Assembly: GCF_005116575.1 (NCBI RefSeq)
Contig: NZ_SWCN01000037.1
Span: 1-37,266, forward strand
DNA: 37,266 bases
Direction of reading: 5' to 3'
From: Desulforhopalus sp. IMCC35007
Lineage (GTDB): Bacteria > Desulfobacterota > Desulfobulbia > Desulfobulbales > Desulfocapsaceae
The notes beneath the pieces are model-generated. The model saw only the letters and a list, made by a program, of their open reading frames with translations. It was not told the DNA's origin and searched no databases. Position 1 is the stretch's first letter; each line of letters begins with the position of its first letter. Shown one piece after another: positions 1 to 7,176 of the stretch. A program made the translations under genes and the position numbers.

Positions 1-248
1 AAAATTGGAGCAAGAGTCAGAGTAACGGTAAGAAAGGTCTGGGTATCCTTTGCAGAGGGGTATCCATATAAAGCTATATTCACCCAAGTGATGAACAATA
101 TACAGAAAATACCTGCCAATTCGTAGTCATGAAATAATATTAAGTGCGTAAATGAAGGGACAGGTGCGTCTTATATTCGACAATTTCGCTCGGTTTTGTC
201 CTTTAATGCTACCCAGAACGACAAATATATGTTTCAGGGGCTCATTTT
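1..248. other. No gene seen
   Basis: No reading frame with recognisable protein similarity, no RNA gene and no clear repeat could be supported in this stretch at the window edge. It lies downstream of the SRPBCC remnant. Confidence 0.4.
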
Positions 249-695
249 TCAAAATATGTGTCGTCCAAAAAAACAATTTTTACGCGATTTTTTGATTGTT
301 GGCCTCCAATTGCCACTTGGTGAGAAATACGGGTTAGAAAAGAGTGGATGAGGTCCAAACTGATCACGTGTCACTTGCCTACCTGTTTCTGCGTAGAAGG
401 CAAATCCTTCCAGGATTTGGAACAGGTATTGGGTATAGAGTGGCTTCAGTTTGAACTTCAACAGAGCCCAACGGATAGGCAACGGTAATTTCTTGATAAA
501 ATCTACCTCACCGGTAATTTGCAGGATGCATTTGTTTTCATCGACTGGACTGATTCTCCAGATAGCTTTGTTGGGCCGCTTACCATTTTCAGTGACTCTC
601 AGGTCGTAACCTACTCCTTCTATCCACTGAGTGACTTACCGTCTTCTCTGAAAGGCCTGACGGTCTTACCTTGATGGGAGTTGTCCTTATTGTTG
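249..695 (-). pseudogene. SRPBCC-family protein, C-terminal remnant
   Basis: Reading the minus strand from about 695 gives fragments that resemble the C-terminal half of SRPBCC (START/Bet v1-like, polyketide-cyclase-type) proteins: a segment VTQWIEGVGYDLRV, then ENKCILQITGEV, then the family-typical tail with LEGFAFYAETGRQV and FGPHPLFS. An in-frame stop precedes VTQWIEG, and an upstream piece (GKTVRPFREDGKS) continues in another frame, so one frameshift is apparent and the N-terminal half is missing. The last roughly 25 residues after FGPHPLFS look like read-through into unrelated DNA. SRPBCC proteins bind hydrophobic ligands in a helix-grip pocket; the ligand here cannot be guessed. Family assignment is from remembered patterns; the broken state is directly visible. 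Confidence 0.55.
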
Positions 696-767
696 TCAGC
701 AACCTTTTTTCACTTATGAGAAGCTATTAGCTAAAGACAACAAACACTGTTTCAGCGAGGTGATTAT

Positions 768-1400
768 ATGAAAAAAATTGTGTTTATTCACACGGTGCCA
801 GACATAATTTCCAGGCTTAATAGAGAGTTGAAATTACGATTACCCGGGACCCGAATCGAAAACATAATGGATGACCAGCTCTCGACGATCTTGCAATACG
901 ATAGAGAGAAAGTTCTAGATCGACTAAACACTCTCGTCAGGCTGGCAGAAGATGGGTGCGAGTCGGGAGATGTGGAGTTTATCCTGACATGTACTGCATT
1001 ATCAGATATTGCAGATGAGGCCCATCGCCCCTTACAAGTGCTTGATCAATATCTGCACAAGGCCCTGGCTGAGTTGGATTCATTCCTTCTGGTTGCTACT
1101 TCAGAAGGAGCTTTGTCGCCAACCACCAAAGGGATACAAAAATACAGTTCAGGCAAAGATATACGAAAAAGAGAAATCTATGTAAATGGAGCAAGAGAGG
1201 CGATAAAAAATGGGGATAAATCCCTTCATGACAGATTGATCACAACAGCAATCATCGGAGCGCTGGAAAAGGAGAGTTATGATGGTATTGCTTTGTGCCA
1301 GCCATCGATGTCGCATCTTAAAGATGAGCTTTCAAAAGATACTCAAATTGCAGTTCTCACCGGTATCGATACGTTTCTTGAGAATTTCAGAATCCGGTAA
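768..1400 (+). CDS. Asp/Glu/hydantoin racemase-family protein
   Basis: This 210-residue protein has the hallmarks of the aspartate/glutamate racemase superfamily: an N-terminal strand (KKIVFIHTVPDI), a first cysteine in a TCTA motif near residue 85 and a second in the segment GIALCQPSMSHL near residue 177. In the family these two cysteines act as the acid/base pair that removes and adds the alpha proton of an amino acid without cofactor. The length is close to the usual 220-240. A plausible ribosome-binding site (GAGGTG) precedes the ATG. The start of a decayed EamA transporter follows after only 5 bases, suggesting a former two-gene operon for uptake or export and racemisation of a small metabolite. 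The substrate cannot be deduced; some relatives are arylmalonate decarboxylases or maleate isomerases. Confidence 0.75.
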   Translation: MKKIVFIHTVPDIISRLNRELKLRLPGTRIENIMDDQLSTILQYDREKVLDRLNTLVRLAEDGCESGDVEFILTCTALSDIADEAHRPLQVLDQYLHKALAELDSFLLVATSEGALSPTTKGIQKYSSGKDIRKREIYVNGAREAIKNGDKSLHDRLITTAIIGALEKESYDGIALCQPSMSHLKDELSKDTQIAVLTGIDTFLENFRIR

Positions 1401-1405
1401 AGTCA

Positions 1406-1945
1406 GTGACATTTGAGAGCAAACAAGCAGGACTTTTTTTCATAGTTCCCGCAAGCCTCGGTATAGCGTTGATGGTAACTTGTGTAAAATGGGCAGGGAA
1501 AGAAATAAATATTTATGAAAAACTTTTTTTCAGCAATCTCATAGGAGTCACCGTTGCCATCTGGAGTATGAAACGGACGAAGCTTTCCCTGCTTCCCTCT
1601 TCAGAGAGGAGCCTGTTCTTTGTATTGCTCTGGGCCTGAAAGGGTTGTGTGGAAGTCTTTTCTTTTTTACGCCATCATCAATCTGACTCTGGCCGATGCG
1701 GTGATACTGAGTAATTTTCACCTTTCTGGGTAGTTTTTATTGCCTCCCTTTTCTTAAAAGAAAAGATTCTCAAAATGCAGTGGATTCCACTGACCGTCGC
1801 TTTGGTCGGCGCGGTACTGGTTATCACGCCGACTTTCAATGTAACCATTATTCCGGCACTATCCTGCCTGCTGTCCGCTATAATTTCAGGCACACCTATG
1901 TGTTGCCTGTATCTTGTAGGGATTTATTTCCAAAAGTACATGATG
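1406..1945 (+). pseudogene. EamA/DMT-family transporter remnant
   Basis: The reading begins at a GTG right after the racemase-like gene and encodes membrane segments typical of EamA (drug/metabolite transporter) proteins: FFIVPASLGIALMVTCVKWA, then NLIGVTVAIWS. It stops at a TGA near 1637. The family pattern then continues in other frames (a LCGSLFFFYAI...LTLADAVILSN stretch, then EKILKMQWIPLTVALVGAVLVI from about 1750), ending near 1890 in a hydrophobic run that passes into unrelated sequence. Only about the first half of the usual ten-helix, roughly 290-residue protein remains, with at least two frameshifts. This is seen directly; the family name is from pattern recognition. Confidence 0.65.
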
Positions 1946-1985
1946 TGGTATGTCACAAACTTAATAAACCAGTGCGGCTTATTAG

Positions 1986-2004
1986 ACTTGACTTTAAGTC
2001 AAGT
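1986..2004. promoter_or_regulatory. Palindromic operator and promoter before toxin-antitoxin pair
   Basis: ACTTGACTT-T-AAGTCAAGT is a perfect 9+1+9 inverted repeat ending 18 bases before the ATG at 2023. Its TTGACT half can serve as a -35 element, with an AT-rich -10-like ATATAT about 17 bases further on. A palindrome over the promoter is what an autorepressing antitoxin would bind. The repeat is seen; its role is inferred. Confidence 0.55.
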
Positions 2005-2022
2005 TTTCATATATCTTAAGAC

Positions 2023-2328
2023 ATGCCATTTGACCCGACAGAACAACTCACCGAGAGCGAGGTAAAAGAGATGGTTCGAGACGCACTCGACCATGGAGGA
2101 GAACTTACCCTCAGTTATCATGCCAGGGAACGAATGGAAGAAAGAAACTACGGTTACCGTGATATCCGATACATTATTGAGCATGGACAAATGACCGAAT
2201 CCGTATTTAACGAGAGAGCCAACAACTGGAAATACACTTTTAAAGGTCAAGACCTGGACGGAGATTCTGGGAAGGTTGTGCTGGCAATTATCACGGCAAA
2301 CAACTGCATAATTATTACTGTAATATAA
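2023..2328 (+). CDS. DUF4258 toxin of type II toxin-antitoxin pair
   Basis: A 101-residue protein with a helix (TESEVKEMVRDALDHG), then the characteristic LTLSYHARERMEERN segment and a C-terminal beta meander (WKYTFKGQDL...KVVLAIITANNCIIITV). This is the DUF4258 pattern, a RelE/MqsR-like fold whose members are often mRNA-interferase-type toxins. The HTH-antitoxin gene with a zinc-finger start lies 72 bases downstream in the same direction, the toxin-first order seen in MqsRA-type systems. No good ribosome-binding site precedes ATG 2023; a start at 2071 has GAGGT upstream but would delete the first helix, so 2023 is preferred. Toxic activity is inferred from family and context. Confidence 0.72.
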   Translation: MPFDPTEQLTESEVKEMVRDALDHGGELTLSYHARERMEERNYGYRDIRYIIEHGQMTESVFNERANNWKYTFKGQDLDGDSGKVVLAIITANNCIIITVI

Positions 2329-2400
2329 AAAGTAGAAGATTTATTCTTTCCATAATATTTTCAGGAGGCGATAGGAGTCACCAGACCCTATTGGAAAAAC

Positions 2401-2925
2401 ATGGAAAAATGCGCAATATGTGGTGGAGAAATGTCTGTCACTAAAGACAAACCATATAACTATCCCATGGGCGGACTACAGGTCATACTGCTCGGAATAC
2501 CGCAGTACACCTGTAGCGAGTGTGGGGAAGAATTTACCACAATCCCAAACGCCGAAGCATTGCACAAAATGATAGGCCTTGAGATTTGCAAAAACAAAAA
2601 AGGATTACTCCTACCTGAAGAAATTATTTTCTTAAGAAAGGAGCTTTCTCTGAATGCTATCGGCCTTGCCGGTGTACTTGGAGTTGATCCATCCACACTG
2701 TCCAGATGGGAAAACGGTAAGAAGGCGATCGGGGAAGGATACGACAGAATGATCCGGATGTCTTACCTCACCTGCTTTGATGACCCTTGCCCCAAAGAGA
2801 AAAGATGTTATAAGCTGCTCTCTTTGTTTTCTGAGCTACCACAAAAAAGAAAACCGGTTAAAGACAAAACACCGATCCTTATCAACCCGCAGGAATGGTT
2901 AACACCAGCAATGGCCTGCTGCTAA
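2401..2925 (+). CDS. MqsA-like antitoxin: zinc finger (YgiT-type) plus HTH
   Basis: The 174-residue protein starts with a two-CxxC zinc-binding module (C4, C7, C38, C41), followed by an Xre-type helix-turn-helix around residues 80-110 (LRKELSLNAIGLAGVLGVDPSTLSRWENG). This is the architecture of MqsA/YgiT antitoxins, in which the N-terminal zinc domain binds the toxin and the HTH binds the operator. The tail beyond about residue 130 (CYKLLSLFSEL...KDKTPILINPQEW) is longer than in E. coli MqsA, a common variant in large antitoxins. It follows the DUF4258 gene and likely represses the shared promoter through the palindrome at 1986-2004. A strong intrinsic terminator lies 25 bases after the stop. 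Confidence 0.78.
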   Translation: MEKCAICGGEMSVTKDKPYNYPMGGLQVILLGIPQYTCSECGEEFTTIPNAEALHKMIGLEICKNKKGLLLPEEIIFLRKELSLNAIGLAGVLGVDPSTLSRWENGKKAIGEGYDRMIRMSYLTCFDDPCPKEKRCYKLLSLFSELPQKRKPVKDKTPILINPQEWLTPAMACC

Positions 2926-2950
2926 TTATTTTTATACTACAAGAAAAGTT

Positions 2951-2984
2951 AAAAAAGCCGATCCTCTTTTGAATCGGCTTTTTT
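2951..2984 (+). terminator. Intrinsic terminator of toxin-antitoxin operon (bidirectional)
   Basis: A 12-bp perfect stem AAAAAAGCCGAT / ATCGGCTTTTTT with a 10-base loop gives a hairpin followed by a T-run on either strand. It sits just after the antitoxin stop codon. Confidence 0.85.
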
Positions 2985-3037
2985 ATTGCTGAGAGGACCT
3001 TAAACCTCAAGTGGACGAAAAAGTACTATAAACATTT

Positions 3038-3076
3038 GCCACAAAAGCCGTTGGTTTGATTCAATGCTCCTGGGTA
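3038..3076 (+). repeat. Diverged direct repeat, copy 1
   Basis: The 39 bases starting GCCACAAAAGCCGT and ending CTGGGTA match 5755-5793 at 32 of 39 positions, with the first 14 identical. The two copies bracket the unknown HTH-like gene and the mobile mystery pair, next to a truncated serine recombinase. They may be attachment or resolution sites, or duplicated ends of a lost element. Confidence 0.6.
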
Positions 3077-3147
3077 CAATTCTTTGGGGCAATTCAAATA
3101 ACCCCGAGATATGTCTCTCAAGGTTATCGTAAAGAACAGCGGGATAA

Positions 3148-3714
3148 TTAAAACCAACCGAGTTCCCTTATAGCGTCGGCCAGCTCATGGTGCATGATGA
3201 AGTGGAAATCAGCCTTTTTATCCTGATTGATGCCCGTGCCGATAGCGCTAGCGTAGAATGGCTCGTTTCTTTTCTCGGCTTGTACAAACTCGAAATTTGT
3301 CTCCTCGCCTAATGCCCTTCCCAACTTGCCGTAATGGATATTGGCTCCCTCATACCCTTTGTATTCAACCTCGTCTGCCAATTGAGAGAAAGTGACAGTG
3401 CGATTGTGAGACTTAAAGTGGAATTCAAGCATCCTGAGTTGATTTGCGTTCATCTTGGGTTTGAGGACCTCAAGGGCTTTTTTGTACTGATCTTTTGTCG
3501 GGATAACGGTCATCTTTTCACCTTTGTTTTTTTGATAAAATCTGAATACTTTGGAATGATTGGTAGACACACCACGCTCGGTCAAGAAGTCTGCGATGTC
3601 GCGCCAGGAATAATCCTTATCTCGTAGCGCCACGATCGTTTTCACATGATCACTTAATGCTTCCTTGGGTGATGCTTCGATTGCGTCTTTGAGAATGTCT
3701 TTTGCTGACCTCAT
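3148..3714 (-). CDS. Hypothetical protein with HTH-like N-terminus
   Basis: I do not recognise this 188-residue protein as a named family. The first half contains a segment (TIVALRDKDYSWRDIADFLTERGVSTNHSKVFRFYQ, residues about 27-62) that reads as a resolvase- or MobC-like helix-turn-helix. The second half (LEVLKPKMNANQLRMLEFHFKSHNRTVTFSQLADEV...NIHYGKLGRALGEE) resembles N-terminal modules found in some HNH-nuclease-associated proteins, but no HNH motif is present. A good Shine-Dalgarno AGGAGG at 3720-3725 lies 5 bases before the ATG at 3714, so a longer reading from 3750 is not chosen. It is encoded opposite to the toxin-antitoxin pair and inside the bracketing direct repeats, which suggests cargo of a mobile segment. 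Confidence 0.6.
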   Translation of the reverse strand: MRSAKDILKDAIEASPKEALSDHVKTIVALRDKDYSWRDIADFLTERGVSTNHSKVFRFYQKNKGEKMTVIPTKDQYKKALEVLKPKMNANQLRMLEFHFKSHNRTVTFSQLADEVEYKGYEGANIHYGKLGRALGEETNFEFVQAEKRNEPFYASAIGTGINQDKKADFHFIMHHELADAIRELGWF

Positions 3715-3828
3715 ATTGTCCTCCTGTTGGAATTGTTCAATTTCGAACAAAATGCAACAAAAACAAACAACATGTTTGCCAATTAGCTAAGTGACAGAAG
3801 AAGTGGCAGTCTCAAATCTATTGACCAG

Positions 3829-3865
3829 CGACAATTATAATTCCTCCCGGGAGTTATAATTGTCG
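3829..3865. repeat. 37-base near-perfect palindrome upstream of the HTH-like gene
   Basis: The arms CGACAATTATAA / TTATAATTGTCG flank an inner self-complementary CTCCCGGGAG, with a 3-base bulge (TTC). It lies about 115 bases upstream of the start at 3714 and has no T-run beside the GC core, so it looks more like an operator or a recombination/replication hairpin than a terminator. Function unknown. Confidence 0.6.
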
Positions 3866-3869
3866 TTGA

Positions 3870-4265
3870 ACATCTATTTTGGCACCTATAAGATTGATAC
3901 TCTTTCTGCTACCCAATTTACGTAACAAATCAGGTTGGCCAAAAGTCAACATATTACTGCTGTATCTTAATTTGGGCATACCCAACATCCGTGAAACCAA
4001 GTGTAAAGTGAGTCTTGTGCCGTTTAATATTGCAACGAGAAATGATGTTGTCTGATTTTATCTGTAGGTGCAAGAGTTGGTTCTGTCGTGAGGACGGGTT
4101 ACAGGCCGATGGGGGGTGATGATAACCGGTTTCAAAGCGAGGTGATTTATGAATCAGGAGCCGTTGTTTTGAATCATCCCGTTCTTGTCCTGGCCGGGGT
4201 CTCCACAATCAAAAGTGGACAAATTTGCGGTCAAGCGTGAATCTGGATTTTACTGTTTCAGATTT
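3870..4265. other. Gap without convincing gene
   Basis: Only a short minus-strand open frame (3954-4208, rich in R, H, Q and S, no known pattern) is present, which I consider chance. No repeat shared with other regions was found here. Confidence 0.4.
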
Positions 4266-4871
4266 CTAATTGCCTCTACCTACAAGATAACTTATCAAGG
4301 GCTGATAATTATTCCGATCTGCCTGTCGCAATGAATCTATATATTCCCTTCGCTCCTCATTTTGTCGATCTATATTTCCTGTTGCCCAAATTACTGGTTC
4401 CAGGCCAAGACCTTTTTCTCTAAGACAGTTCGTAAATATACGGGAGTGCCGTCCATTGCCATTGGGAAAAGGATGTATTTTGACAAGTTGGTGATGAATT
4501 CTTGCTGAAAGCTCCAGCAATCCATAGTGTTCAAATTCAATCCAGCACTTTATATCTTCAAACAGGTTGTGAAGATTCACCCGGATCTGATTTGGAGCAC
4601 AACCAATATTTTTCTCTGTAGTACGAAAATCACCAGCCCAGCCCCAAACCCTACTGAACATTTTTTCATGCAAAGCTCTTGCAAAATCAAGAGATAATAT
4701 CTCTTCTGATGATAAAGTTGGCTGACTTGACAACCATACCAAACAATCCGCAACATTGGCATTTTCAAGAGCATTTAACTCATCACGGGTTTCAATATGG
4801 CTATAAATCAAGCCCTCGATTTCATCTGGATCTAACGGAGTAGCCCCTTCTGGTTCTGTGAAAATAGGCAT
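4266..4871 (-). CDS. Mobile mystery protein B (Fic/DOC family)
   Basis: The protein of about 201 residues carries the Fic core motif HPFPNGNGRHSR near residues 133-144, with the catalytic His and the GNGR phosphate loop intact. Fic enzymes transfer AMP or another nucleotide/phosphate moiety to hydroxyl groups of target proteins. The N-terminus (EPEGATPLDPDEIEGLI...SHIETRDELNALE) matches the mobile mystery protein B pattern. The start at 4871 is chosen because it lies 7 bases after the stop of the upstream regulator, with a GGGGAT ribosome-binding site overlapping that stop; a start at 4919 would overlap the neighbour by 41 bases. No obvious inhibitory (S/T)xxxE(G/N) helix was located with confidence. 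It is the second gene of a two-gene operon, probably a toxin-antitoxin-like addiction module. Confidence 0.85.
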   Translation of the reverse strand: MPIFTEPEGATPLDPDEIEGLIYSHIETRDELNALENANVADCLVWLSSQPTLSSEEILSLDFARALHEKMFSRVWGWAGDFRTTEKNIGCAPNQIRVNLHNLFEDIKCWIEFEHYGLLELSARIHHQLVKIHPFPNGNGRHSRIFTNCLREKGLGLEPVIWATGNIDRQNEERREYIDSLRQADRNNYQPLISYLVGRGN

Positions 4872-4878
4872 AACAACT

Positions 4879-5367
4879 TTATCCCCACAGGGATTTACCT
4901 CCCTCTCGCTTAATTTCATTTGCCAGAAATCTTATCTGTTCTTCCTGGGCTTCATTACTTATATGCTGTGACTCAAGACACATGTTTTGATGAGTCTTCT
5001 GGATTATTTCAGTCGCTTTTTTTCGGGCTTGATCATCTATAAATTGCTCCGGATCTTTCCTAGAGACAACACAGTATACTAATTCAGCGTCTAAGCCTTC
5101 CGCCAGTTCCTTCAACTGATTTATGGTGATATCTCCACTTGCTTCCTTTCTTTCAAGTATGGATATTTTATTGCGCGTATAACCCATTTTTTTGGCAAAC
5201 TGAGCCCCAGACATTCCCAATGCCTGACGGATTGTTCGAATCCAGCCATCCTTTGGTGATTTTGGTACAATAACATTACGTGCTGATTTTACTTTCTTCA
5301 TTAACTGCTGCAGGACGACATGCCTTGTAGAGTCAATACGATTTGATTTTGTTCTCTTGCTAAACAT
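4879..5367 (-). CDS. Mobile mystery protein A (Xre-type HTH regulator)
   Basis: This 162-residue protein contains a classic Xre HTH around residues 48-100 (IRQALGMSGAQFAKKMGYTRNKISILERKE...ITINQLKELAEGLDAELVY), with the family-typical lead-in KSPKDGWIRTIRQALGMSGAQ. Mobile mystery protein A always occurs with the Fic-type protein B, as here, and the pair is known from plasmids and genomic islands. The start at 5367 is preferred because GAGGTG lies 5 bases upstream; a TTG at 5379 is possible. Upstream, between 5381 and 5497, lie several copies of a GTATCA/TAGATAC-type half-palindrome, probably its own operators. By analogy it may be the antitoxin and repressor of the module. Confidence 0.85.
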   Translation of the reverse strand: MFSKRTKSNRIDSTRHVVLQQLMKKVKSARNVIVPKSPKDGWIRTIRQALGMSGAQFAKKMGYTRNKISILERKEASGDITINQLKELAEGLDAELVYCVVSRKDPEQFIDDQARKKATEIIQKTHQNMCLESQHISNEAQEEQIRFLANEIKREGGKSLWG

Positions 5368-5380
5368 ACGACACCTCAAT

Positions 5381-5497
5381 GTATTTAGATATCAATACGA
5401 TCACACCAGAAGTGTATCATTATTTTGATACGCTGTAAAGATGTGTGTCTTATTATTTAGATACATGAAAGTGGATCTTGTATCAACATTTAGATAT
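5381..5497. promoter_or_regulatory. Cluster of operator-like repeats before mobile mystery operon
   Basis: Related AT-rich dyads occur at 5381-5398 (GTATTTAGATATCAATAC), 5414-5431 (GTATCATTATTTTGATAC), about 5451-5464 (TATTATTTAGATAC) and 5480-5497 (GTATCAACATTTAGATAT). Shared arms are GTATCA and TAGATAC/TGATAC. The closest starts 13 bases before the regulator's ATG. They are likely binding sites for the HTH protein; the repeats are seen, the binding is inferred. Confidence 0.6.
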
Positions 5498-5499
5498 TC

Positions 5500-5754
5500 G
5501 GAGTTATGCTAATGCTCGCAGTAGAACAAGATTTAAGAAGGTTCAATCGTAATATGGATCATGTCTATATCACGATATCTGGCATGAATAAAGATTATAG
5601 CGTACTGGTGTTTATCATTGCGGTCGTACAGCTAAGAAGATTCAGACCATAAACAATGTTCTAGGGCCAACGAGCCCATTTGAACAGAAGGGTACCGTAC
5701 CGTACGGTATCGAACTTTTTGACAAGGCCATAGCCGTAGTTTCTTGAATCAATA
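5500..5754. other. Gap between mobile mystery operon and recombinase
   Basis: A 48-codon plus-strand frame (5506-5652) has no recognisable pattern. Near 5689-5710 is a GTACCGTACCGTACGGTATC tract containing overlapping palindromes, and around 5730 an AGCCGTAGT motif that is repeated within the direct repeat at 5755-5793. These could be recombinase sub-sites, but I cannot show it. Confidence 0.35.
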
Positions 5755-5793
5755 GCCACAAAAGCCGTAGTCTTAATTCAACACCCCTGGGTA
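5755..5793 (+). repeat. Diverged direct repeat, copy 2
   Basis: Second copy of the 39-base repeat at 3038-3076 (32 of 39 identical). It ends 26 bases before the surviving reading frame of the serine recombinase, a typical position for a res or att site. Confidence 0.6.
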
Positions 5794-5819
5794 AGCACAA
5801 GGAAATGAGACCAACTTAA

Positions 5820-6365
5820 TTGTCGTATAAAGATTTGTCGTCTGGTCGGAAAGATGACCGGCCAGGGTTGCGAGAATGCCTAAAAGCCCTTCAACCTGGA
5901 AACACACTTGTTGTTTGGAAACTTGATCGACTGGGCCGAGATATGAAGCACCTGATTAACACTGTCCAGGATTTGGGTAATCAAGATATTGGCTTGAAAG
6001 TTCTGGCCGGAGCCGGAGCCCAAATTGATACAACGACTGCAAATGGTCGATTAATTTTTGGTATCTTTGCAGCCTTGGCCGAATTCGAAAGTGAACTGAT
6101 AAAAGAACGTACTAAGGCGGGACTTGCTGCTGCAAGAGCAAGAGGGCGAATGGGAGGTCGGCCAAGAAAAATGACAACCGAGACTTTGAAAATGGCAATG
6201 GCTGCTATGGCCGATCCTAAATCAAATGCTTCGAATGTTGCTAAAACTTTAGGTATCACGACGACCACACTATACGACTATGTCAATGGAGATGGTTCAG
6301 TGAAAGAAAAAGGGCAGCGCTTGTTAGACAAGAACACCAATGATGTGATTTCACTTATTGAATAA
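5820..6365 (+). pseudogene. Serine recombinase (Tn3 resolvase/DNA invertase family), N-terminally truncated
   Basis: The frame encodes most of a small serine recombinase: YKDLSSGRKDDRPGL, then LVVWKLDRLGRDMKHLI (arginines of the active site), FGIFAALAEFESELIKERT (long E-helix), RGRMGGRPRKM, and a C-terminal HTH (NASNVAKTLGITTTTLYDYV) at residues about 130-160. The first roughly 30-35 residues of the family, which hold the YxRVSxxxQ motif with the nucleophilic serine, are missing; a TAA lies just before the TTG at 5820. Without the serine the protein cannot catalyse strand exchange, though it could still bind DNA. The recombinase domain may have been cut by the rearrangement that created the nearby direct repeat. 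The 3' half is intact, so decay looks recent. Confidence 0.8.
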
Positions 6366-6524
6366 TTTTCCCCTCCTTACACATTATATACCTCAATGAA
6401 GAGAGATCAGGCTTTGGCAGTGATGGCTCAGAAACAGAAAGTGTAGCACACCAGGGAAAACGAGAATGTGGTCTACAAAATGTAGGTAAAACTCTATTTA
6501 TTGATAGCTTTTCTCATTTATAGA
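6366..6524. other. Intergenic, no gene seen
   Basis: Short stretch after the recombinase with no supported gene; the repeat block begins at 6525. Confidence 0.35.
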
Positions 6525-6681
6525 GTCAAATAATGTGAGAACGAATGACGGATAGAATCACTTAATGTGAGCAGACTTCCGGATACGGTCAATTAATGTG
6601 AGCACGTTTTGATTTATACGGTCACTTAATGTGAGAATGAAAAAACGGATAAGTGCGAGAATTGGAATTTATGAGTGCGAG
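6525..6681 (+). repeat. Phased direct repeats, probably an IS21-type element end
   Basis: Four copies of a 15-base unit with consensus GTCAcTTAATGTGAG lie at 6525-6539, 6557-6571, 6588-6602 and 6621-6635, spaced 32, 31 and 33 bases, that is about three helical turns. Two worn copies (AAGTGCGAG, GAGTGCGAG) follow at about 6651 and 6673. IS21-family elements carry such multiple internal repeats at their ends for transposase binding. No transposase of that family lies next to it; the only istAB remnant in the window is at 19-20 kb. Confidence 0.5.
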
Positions 6682-7100
6682 CAACTACAGCTAACAATGG
6701 GAATGAGGCTATATCTCCGCCGCAGTGAGCAGTAATGATGATTGGCCATGAAAGTTATGCCGGTAGCTACTCATGGAAAAAATGTAAAAATACGGTAAAA
6801 GAGAGAACCAGCTACAAACATGTTTTACCTATTTATCAGGGTAGGATTGCAGGAGCAAACTAGCCGAAGAACAATTCAAAGAGAGTGATAATATCCCCTA
6901 CAATAGCCATTTCGAATGGTCTTAATATTCCACCAACGCTTCAGGTATAGGCTAACCCTGTAAGCTGTCACTCTCAAGGCACTAGAACACGGTTTCGGTT
7001 TCGACCTCTATTTTCAAAGCACCAAAGACCGTTAGTCACGACAAGTATACACTGCTGACGATGGAATAAATTTAATACTCCACAGTTTTAGCCCTGAAAA
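6682..7100. other. Gap without gene
   Basis: No supported coding frame or RNA gene. The stretch lies between the phased repeats and a minus-strand terminator. Confidence 0.35.
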
Positions 7101-7131
7101 CAAAAAAACCCGCTCCCCCGAAGGAAAGCGG
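7101..7131 (-). terminator. Intrinsic terminator
   Basis: On the minus strand a 9-bp stem CCGCTTTCC / GGGGAGCGG with a TTCG tetraloop is followed by GGTTTTTTTG. This is a high-quality hairpin that would end transcripts from pncB-pncA or from the former transposase. Confidence 0.85.
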
Positions 7132-7176
7132 CTGATAGTCAAGGGGGGTGGACCAGGGCTTAGCCCTGGCCTGTCC

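Noticed and set aside
3954-4208. An 84-codon minus-strand frame before the Fic gene.
   Set aside because: No family pattern, no ribosome-binding site and chance-like composition.
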